From Theristus sp. LFF4_11 (taxonomy: Eukaryota > Nematoda > Chromadorea > Monhysterida > Xyalidae), in assembly GCA_030248135.1 (NCBI GenBank), contig JASANC010001732.1:1-64000 (forward strand): a stretch of DNA of 64,000 nt, written 5' to 3'. Under the pieces are notes generated by a model. That model searched no databases. It saw only the letters and a program-made list of their open reading frames with translations, and was not told where the DNA came from. The translations under genes were made by a program, and so were the position numbers. The first letter of the stretch is position 1, and each line of letters begins with the position of its first letter. This document shows positions 26,301-35,300 of the stretch, piece by piece.

Positions 26301-29300
26301 ATTTTGTACAGTGTACGTTCCTGATTGTCCGGGCAGAAAACGCAGTTCTGATTTTCCTGAAGCAACAAATTTTTTTAACAATTTTCATTTTGTTTTTACA
26401 GAATCAGACAGAAAAGAACGTCAAGGTAAATGCATCGTGTCGAGACCTGTACCGTAGTATATTACGGTAGAAATCATTAGCTCCTCATGAAAATTTGGTT
26501 TTTTTGTGGTCATTGTGTCTTCGTCAGCTTTTTGTCTGGCGACGTTCGCAGACATCTACTGAACACGAGAAATAAGAACGCACCGAAACTCCATAAACCA
26601 CCGTCTCTTTGCATTTCTCTAACTTTTCCATTCCGTACTTTCCTATAAAGTATAAACGATTTTTTTGTATAAAACGAAAAAATACGAAGTCTCCAGAGTA
26701 ATCTTCGTCATGCAGTTCATGTACGGACTTGGTTGGTTATTTTGAAAATAATCTAATACGAATATACCGCAGAATAAATGATTATTCATTGCATATGTTG
26801 TAGGCGAACACAAAAATACCGCGTAATAATGCAATATGGTGAACCAAACTTGCATTTAAACAAGCTCAACCGTGCTGCTGGTTGGTTTCACGAATTTATT
26901 GTAGCCAATCAGCGCATTGTATAGGTTTTTTCATATTGTCCAGCTGATAGGCTCCTTTCATCATAAAAGAGCTTTTCGTGTCTCGCTAACAGCTGTAACA
27001 TTTTATTAGCTTTTTGGATGAAAGCTCATTCCGAAAGGTCTCCCCATTTTCTTGTCCGTTTTATCCCAATATTCCTTTGGTGTATACTTCACTTGAACAG
27101 CCATTTGTGTTCCTTGACGGTCTTTTCGACTAAAAACGCTTTTTTTGTTATTTCAGAAAAATACGAAATCTCTTTTTTTAACGGCAGTACAAGGATAAAC
27201 GAAGAGAAAACCGCAATCTTTTCAACTAATAAACACTTTTTTCGCCATATTTTCTAAGAGTAGCACATTTGGTGGACAAATTTTGCAGTAAATTACGCGG
27301 ACAAGTTATTGTTATCTTTAGGTTTCTTTCCTACAGAACAGTTGGTCATTTCAATCATTTTCCCACTTATATGCAGCGAAAACTTCCGAATTCTACATGT
27401 GGAAAAACAATTTTTCTAGGTGTTTGGTGTGGTGAGTGTATTCATTCCACAAGGATGTAAGGTTCTTCTTGAATTGTAGTTATTGCAATAAGTGTAGGCT
27501 TCTTATTGGTTCTTCATTTCCGAATTAACTTTCGAGGTATTTTTTCTAAAACTAAACTTTTTTCTTGTTTTTATGATATTTTACTTTAACTTTCGTTTCG
27601 AACACAATTTCTCATTATTTTCAAAACTGAATTCAATGAGTTCAATCCAGGTGGTATATTGAAACACGAAATTTGTCGCTTTTGGTAAAGCCAACCCATA
27701 GTGTGACCTAGAATTTCAGCCAATATAAGCAATATTGAATTCTGACAAAGCTCAAACGGTAAAAAAATAATAAATGACGTTCATTAGAGAGACCTGTTGT
27801 ACTGAGCTTGTCTAGCTTGTAAAGCTTAAAATAGCCGTCTGTTGCGGTAGATTGGCTTATTTTTTTTAATTTCCAGCTTGTTGTTGTGTTTGAATTCAAA
27901 TTTTCGATGCTCAAAAGAAGAATTGGCTATCCTAACGCTATAATAGTAGTAGTTGTTTGAAGTTTATATAGTAGTTGTCATTGACAGCATATTTGAAACA
28001 ACTTTTGGTTAAATCTATAAAATGCTTCAAAACTGCACGCAACTTCACTGTATTTGACAGGAAATTTCACAAGAAGCACAAAGAGTGCGAATGGCAAAAA
28101 GGTGTTAGCAAAGGTTTACCACAGCTTTCTAGTCTTGAAGTATTTCAACAAGCGCTTTAGTTGTTATGTGGGATTAAAATGCGTCGCTGTGTGTGTGCGT
28201 CCATATAGCAAATAAAGTTTACTTTTCTTCGTCCTTAACAAGCTTAGGGTTATTATCAGATATTGTCATAGTGGACACAACTTGAGTTTTTTCTCATTCA
28301 ATTGTAAACAAGTTTGTGGAAATTTCAGCAGGGAAACTAATTTTCGCACGAAAAATTAAAGAACGCTGTTTTGTGATAATCGATCGATAGTCTACTGGTG
28401 TAAATAAGAGCGATTAGTCCAGAATTCATTGAGGCAAATCAAAGCAGTGGCTTCAGCTACTTCAATTCCCCAAGCGACATTTGCAATTCATTCATAAAAC
28501 TTTACTGAGATTTGTAGAGGCGTGAAAAATGCGCAAATTGTCTTTTGGGCCTTGTGACAGACAGTAAGGCTGTTTTGGCAACGGACATAGCAATAATTTT
28601 AGAAGCACTGAAAGTTTAAAAAATACTAAACAGTTGAACATGTTCACTGGTAACAACGCACTTTCACAAGCCTCATGGAGTGAGTGTGAAACGTGTATGC
28701 CGCAAAGGGCTGCAAGAAAATCAATATATTAAATCAGCCCAAACGTGGCGCCGAAATAAAGCTCGACTGGAAGCAATATGTGTGTGGAAAATTCAAATAA
28801 TAATTTCCTGTACGAGTTACATGCGAGCATATAAACAGTATGCGCACATTAAACACGCGTACTAATGTGACATTTACGTACTCAAACAATAATGCTTCCG
28901 CAACCGAAGTGGCTGACCACAGTCATAGTAGTCGCTTTATGGTTATCAGACAATGTTTCGGTAACGGTCGTTCCACTAAATCGACCGCCGAACTTTCCCG
29001 TGTGAGTTATGCATAGCTTTTCACCTTTTTTAATGCACGCTAGATGGCCTGGTTTTGCCCATAAATTTCTGAACGTTTATCTGTCTCCTTGTGCTTGTTT
29101 TTCTACTGTTTGTTCTGTTTATGTAACACTTGTTCTCACTCTCTTATCAGTGTATTCTTCTTGAAATTTGAATTGCGCTGAACCTGAAACATTTTCATGT
29201 ATTGTAGTATCTCTTCTTTCAGCAAAACTAATGCCTTTGACGATTCCTAGTTGTTGCAGTTTAAAAAAAAATCAAAATTTAAAAAACTTCAATTTGTCAT

Positions 29301-32300
29301 CTCAAGAAAGTCGCACTTCCAGGTCAGCGTTATAACGGTCACCCCCGCAGACACGGTTGCGACGGCGCTCGAGAAGGCCTGCGCAAAGTTCGGTCTCTTA
29401 ACACGACGGCATTTCCTGAGTTTCCGTGCACTAACAGCGGAACAGAAAGTCGGTCAGGATGTGCGGCACGGTCACGCGGCCGATGATGACACGTTGATAC
29501 AATCGGTGGTTAGTGTTGCTGTGGCGGGGTTTGGGATATGCGCTTTTTGGAACCATTTGTTAACATTGCGGCGAACAAAACGAGTGTGGGGAATCTTGCG
29601 GAGAACAGTGTTGAGAGCTTTGTGTTGAAACGTTGTCAGGAACGGGACTTTTTTGGGGTACGCGAAAATTTTTAGGGAACATGAAAACGGGAACGCGTGT
29701 TCGGAACGGTAAACGCACTTGTGAGAACATTTTTTGCGGGGCGTGACATACCTTAACGTTCCCGTCAAAAATGTTGCTTTTTATGTGCTGTAATACGTAC
29801 ATGTATCAGATATGTTCCGGTTCCACACAATATGTTCGCGAATGTTTTCCCTGTGATTGTTTGGAAAAGCACAACCCTGAGATAGATCATACAGGCTGTC
29901 AAAATGCAGTCAAGTTTGCGCAGTCAGAATGCTCCTAAAATACTTCACCGCTTTTGCGATTCACTCTAAATAGAGCCCCATGTTAGAAAGCGGCGCCACG
30001 GAAATAATCTATTTATCGTAATCCACTTTTTCGCTCCCTGCATTCTCTAAACCAGGTCCAAATGTGCCCCTCCATCCAATCCAAGCCATATGAGCCTTTG
30101 ACTTCCCCCGCTTTCCTTTTCTTTGAGCGTTTCACAACATAAACAGCAGCAAACAATCATTTTCCTCTTTGACTTTCTGCGAATAAGCTTTTTTTTCGCG
30201 CGGTGTGCTAAACGTGCGTACTTTTGATTGCTCCTGAGTTCTTGGTTTATGACGTAAATGCTGGCCACACTGTGAAACAAGTCACGAAAATATTGTAGGG
30301 AGTGCTAAATTTTGTCTGCAAAAGTTGTTTTTCAAAAGCTTTACCTGCAAACGTTGTTGTTGTTTGTTTGTTTCCCGCAATGTTCCACAACACAGTTTTC
30401 TCAGTTTTCACAGAATTCTGTTTCTTTTTATGGAAAGCGACAGACACCATTGAAAAACGCTGCAACCTCGAGTGGGAGTCGAACCGGATCATACATAGCG
30501 CCTCGGACCACTTCACCACCAAGCTCCACCCCTTTCAACTCGGTTTTCAGATCGACGACCTGCCGATGGTTGACCTGTGCGACCGTTGCTGTTATCACAT
30601 TCACCTGCGAACGGAAGAGAACAAGCTAGACACACCACTCGGATTGACCGTACGAACGCAGCGCCTTCGACAGCAGGACCTCGTGGCGTATGTCGTGTCC
30701 GTGGAGCAGGTCAGAGGGCAGTTTTTTTGGTTGACAGTTAGTTGACTGTTGACGTATAAAGTGAATGAAGGCCTCTGTAAGCTACATCCAACTAGCTGAT
30801 TGGTTGGTGATGCATGCGTTAAGTGCAGGCATTGAGGCGGAGTTTGGTTTGCACCGAATGCATGCAAAACACGATCACCAACCAATCGGCGAGTTGGTTA
30901 TCTTATAGAGTTAGATTGCAAAAATGAAAGGGCATTTTTCGGTTATCCGTCATTAGAAAAAGTGTTCACAAGTAGACTTTGATAATAAAAAAGCCTCACC
31001 TTCGCTCCCGTTTCAGAACAGTCCCGCGTCGAATGCGGGCGTTCGAAAGGGCGACGAATTGATCGCGGTTAATCTGCGCTCCGTGCGCAGTTTGCCGTCG
31101 CCGTTGCACGTCGAGCAGCTGCTGCAGCGACGTGACACGCTGTGCTTGGTGCTGCGGTCGAAGCGGCACTCGATCGATGGCGATCGAACGCAGCACGCGC
31201 TGGCGTTGGCGACCAGCACTGATAGGTACGGGTGCTTTTTTATGAGATGTAGAGTTTTGCTTGGCAAACGGTTTTTTTGTGTGAGGCAGTGAATGTTGCG
31301 CGCGGTCACGTACAAACAACGACACCAACATGCATCAATGCGTTTCTTTTCAGTCTGAATCTCGACTGCTGCATGGGTGCCAGCAGCGCAAGCGGTGGAT
31401 CGGGTCAAACGCGAGATGGCGATCGAAACGATCCCCCAACAACGTACAACAGCAACAACACTCAGTCATACAGTCAGAAAGCTCATCAAGGAGCGGACTT
31501 TTTATTGGATGAACCGTGGGAAAAGAACCACTGCAGCGATGGTGGTCAGGGTGCGAGGCACAAGGTGAAATTTAGTAAGTTGCCATGCCGTCCAAGTTGT
31601 TCTTTTGTTCTTTTCCTGTTTGGATTTCAATTCGTTTTTTACTCGTTATTTTTTCGTAGTATTTTTTTTTGCATTGGAATTAAGTTAAGTTTTTTTATCG
31701 TCCCTATATCTCTTGTCCAAATGCACGAAGTGTGCTAATGAGAAAAATAATTTCCGTTTTTTTGCAATATCGTTGTTTGTCTTATTGTCCCTGAAATCGA
31801 AGACGCGTGTTTATATCACTTTTCATTCGAAAGTGGTTTGTGTGTTACTGTATTAGCGAATGAATTCTGTAACTCTGTACACACAATTGAAATTTCAAAA
31901 TAATATAAAAACGTTTTTGCTTTCAGGAAATGGTAGTCGTTTGTCGGCTGTGAGTCGTATCAAGCAGCGCTATAGTCTGCCTCCAAGGCCCGCTAAACGA
32001 AACTCTCAAATGGTATGAAAAAATTTTTTGTTGTGAAGTAATGTTTGGGCGTCAAGAAAACCAAATCCACAAAAAAGTCGTCAAAACCGCCGGGTCCCTC
32101 AACAAGATGTTGAGCTTTTTTGCTCAGTGTATTCCAACCTCTCGTTGTTGCTGTGGAATTGACATTCTTGATCAACAAACACCATTTCAGTCGACCTCCA
32201 GTCACGAGATGCTGTTGCCATCGCAAAACGACCCGCAACAACAACAACACCACCAACACCGTCAGAGTCACCAGCACACGAACACGACCAATTCCAATCG

Positions 32301-35300
32301 CTCTCTGGATGCTGCAGTACCACAGAAAAGCGTCACCACCAGTCAATTCGATCGTGATTATCAGTCGGACCAAACGACGAGCGCGAGAAAACCGGAATTC
32401 CAGCAGCGCAAAATGACGAATGGTAGCGTTGGGTCGCAGCGCAGTTCGGCGGGTAGCGAGCATGCGGGGAGAGTGAACGGGACTGCTGACGAAGGCAGTG
32501 CGGGTACGATTTCCAATGGTAGCAACAACTGTGCTCCCACGACCAGTGGTAAAATGTCGAGCGCCGAGAGACTGGAGAAGATTGTGTTTGAGCTGGTCGA
32601 AACGGAAAAGGCGTATGTTGAGGTGAGTCAACGGGAATTGAAAACTTTGATGGGGGGGGGGTAGTTTTTCGGCTTGGATTCCATTCTTACAACAGCAGCG
32701 TATACAGTGGGGTGGGGATCACTGTGGGTTAGTTGGTGAAGAACATTATGAAGAGCCGGGAAATGCTAAGTTGCAGTTTTTTGGCTGGAACCTAAAGGAA
32801 CCAAACTTTAACTGCCGTTCGATTCTATTGCATTGAATTATTTATGGTTTTCAGGGTATATATATTTTTATTTTTGATTTCTCTTGTATTGACCAATACG
32901 ATTTTTTGCCATCAGTGTTCTCTGTGCGTTCCCAGTGTTTGGTGGTCCCACAATAGTCTTACATCATTTTCAACAGTGTCTCCTTTTGTTTTCTGTTTTT
33001 AAAACCTGTTTTTTCTTGAATTTCAGTGCTTGGAACGCCTGCTCAGTCAATATCTGCTGCCGTTAGAAGCGGCCGGTTTATTCCCGGAGACGGAGTTGAC
33101 TCAATTGATCCAATGTACTCGAGCGCTTGTGAGATTCCAAAAATCGTTCCACGATGAACTGCACGATGCTTCGGGGAATGATGTTTATGCGTGCGCACAG
33201 CACAGGAGTCAGTCAGCTAGTCCAACGCCGTATGCAACGCCCAGTCATCTCAGAGTGAGCAACTGTTTTTTTTTGTTGGTTGGAGGAATTTTTGTTTGAG
33301 TTTGGTTGATTGAGACTCCGAGGTACTTTCAGGGAAATTTAGGTGCCAAGAGAATGTTTCGGAAGACTAGGAGCAATTAGGGGAACAAGGAATGCTTATG
33401 GGTGCTCTTGAATGAGACAATATGAGTTCGTTTACTTAAATGCTCCTGTTCATGCTCCGTGTTCCCCAATGTTTTCTCAAGTGTTCCCTTTTTAGTTCTT
33501 TTGTGTCAAAATTCAGAACTTGACAACACTTCCAGAACGCTCTACTGCGAATGGGTGGCGTTTTCCTAAACGCGTGCAACAAATTCAAGGTGTACAGTCC
33601 GTTTTGCGCGGTGCACTTTCGTGTGCAGAAAATTCTGCGGCAAGGTTTGCTAAAAAAACCTTTGCGTTTCTTTCTTTCTCTGAAATGGTAATTTCAAAAA
33701 CACTCAAAAGATTTTCTTACAGAAGAGAAAAACGAAACGCTGCAACAATTCCTGGCCAGTTGCAACACGCAGTCGCAATTGTCATGCAGCTTAGAGTCGT
33801 ATCTCATCAGGCCCGTTCAGAGGGTGTTACGGTACCCGTTGTTCTTGCAACAAATGAAAACGCTGACCACAAACGGTTCACCGGAGAATCTCCTTGTCAC
33901 TGGTTGGCAATCTTGTTTAAGTTTTTTTCAGGTTTCTTGTGGCAATTGAATTCTTCGTTTTTTGTGGCAATCAAATGGCTTAGGCCTAGAGCCTGCTTTC
34001 CTCCCATGAGTATTGGGTACCCGCGGATTGCTGCCACGTCGGATTATTGAAAACCCGCGTCAACCTAGCATCGACCTTTGTCTTCCTTCGATTTATCGAA
34101 ATCGATGACCGTGTGTCAGATGTGTCTTCAAATGAATCATAAAAAATACAATAATAATCCGCGCTTCGATTTCAGAAGCACTGTCGAAAATCGAAAAAGT
34201 CGCCGAGTATATCAATGAAATGCAACGGGTCTATGAAGAGTATGGCGAGTTGTTCACGCAGGCGCAGTCAACATTCAAGAATGAACTCAAAGAAAAGGTT
34301 GGCTTCAAAGCAGAGATTTACAAAGTCATCTACCGAAGCTGCGAAGCCTTGGTCAAAATCCACTCGTTTATATGACGCGGACTTCATAATCATCACTTTT
34401 AAAGATTTGGAAAATTTTTATTTTAAAATTTATATAAGGAGACCTTATATGCAAGACTGTACGGTATGCTCTGAAATAAACTCATTATTATTAATGAGTC
34501 AACATTCAGAATCTCAATGTCGAACTGTCGGAGTTGCTAATGTTTGGGGAGTGCGACTGGCTGAATCCGCTGACGGTCGGCCGCGACGAAACGCTGACCG
34601 CGAACGGGCTGTTCGTGCGAGCGACCGCCGCTCAAAGCGGTCACTCCGGTCACTCGAAACTGCAGCAACCGCAAAAACCGCCGCCGCAAGAGTGCTTGTG
34701 TTTCGTGTTCAAATCGACCGTCCTACTGGCGCCCAGACGCGCGCAACCGCAGGCGGGCAAGACGAAGAAAAAGGTTGGATTTGGAAACTGAAATATTTTT
34801 TTTGGTTTTTTCACATTTTTTACACATTTGACAAACTGAAATAAACTGACTTCTTTTTTGTCACGGAAAACATAAAACATGATTGAAAAAATATGTGGTC
34901 AGAACCTATACCACGTGTGGTGTCGCAGTTGGTGGACCACCAAACAGACATAATCTTTTTTTGCCTTGACTGAACCTCACGCTGTTCTATGTTACGACAA
35001 GATATGTTGTTTTCGTGCGTGTATGCTACGACAAGATGTCGCTCAAACTGGGCATAAAACAGCATATAACAGAAACATACGTACGACATAAAATAATCGT
35101 TTCTCATGTGACGTTACAGCCACTTCCATTGCACGAGCAATTCACTGGCTGTCGTCTGATGGCCGTACGTGAGCTCGAGGTCAATGGCTCCGAAGTCGGC
35201 TCTACAGCGGAGCAGTTCCTTTGGATACTCATACACATCAACGCAAGCACAATGCACGCTGAACGTGTATTTCACTTTGTGAACCGGTTAGATTGTGTTT

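Noticed and set aside
26232..26422. Small open segments with TTTCAG/TTTACAG acceptors (e.g. 26399-26422) inside the intron splitting the RBD
   Set aside because: Skipping them gives an uninterrupted RBD beta-hairpin. Including them would insert residues between two paired strands.
30302..30550. Upstream extension of sif exon 30551
   Set aside because: The frame is open but upstream AGs give the wrong phase and the sequence is a tRNA-like repeat.
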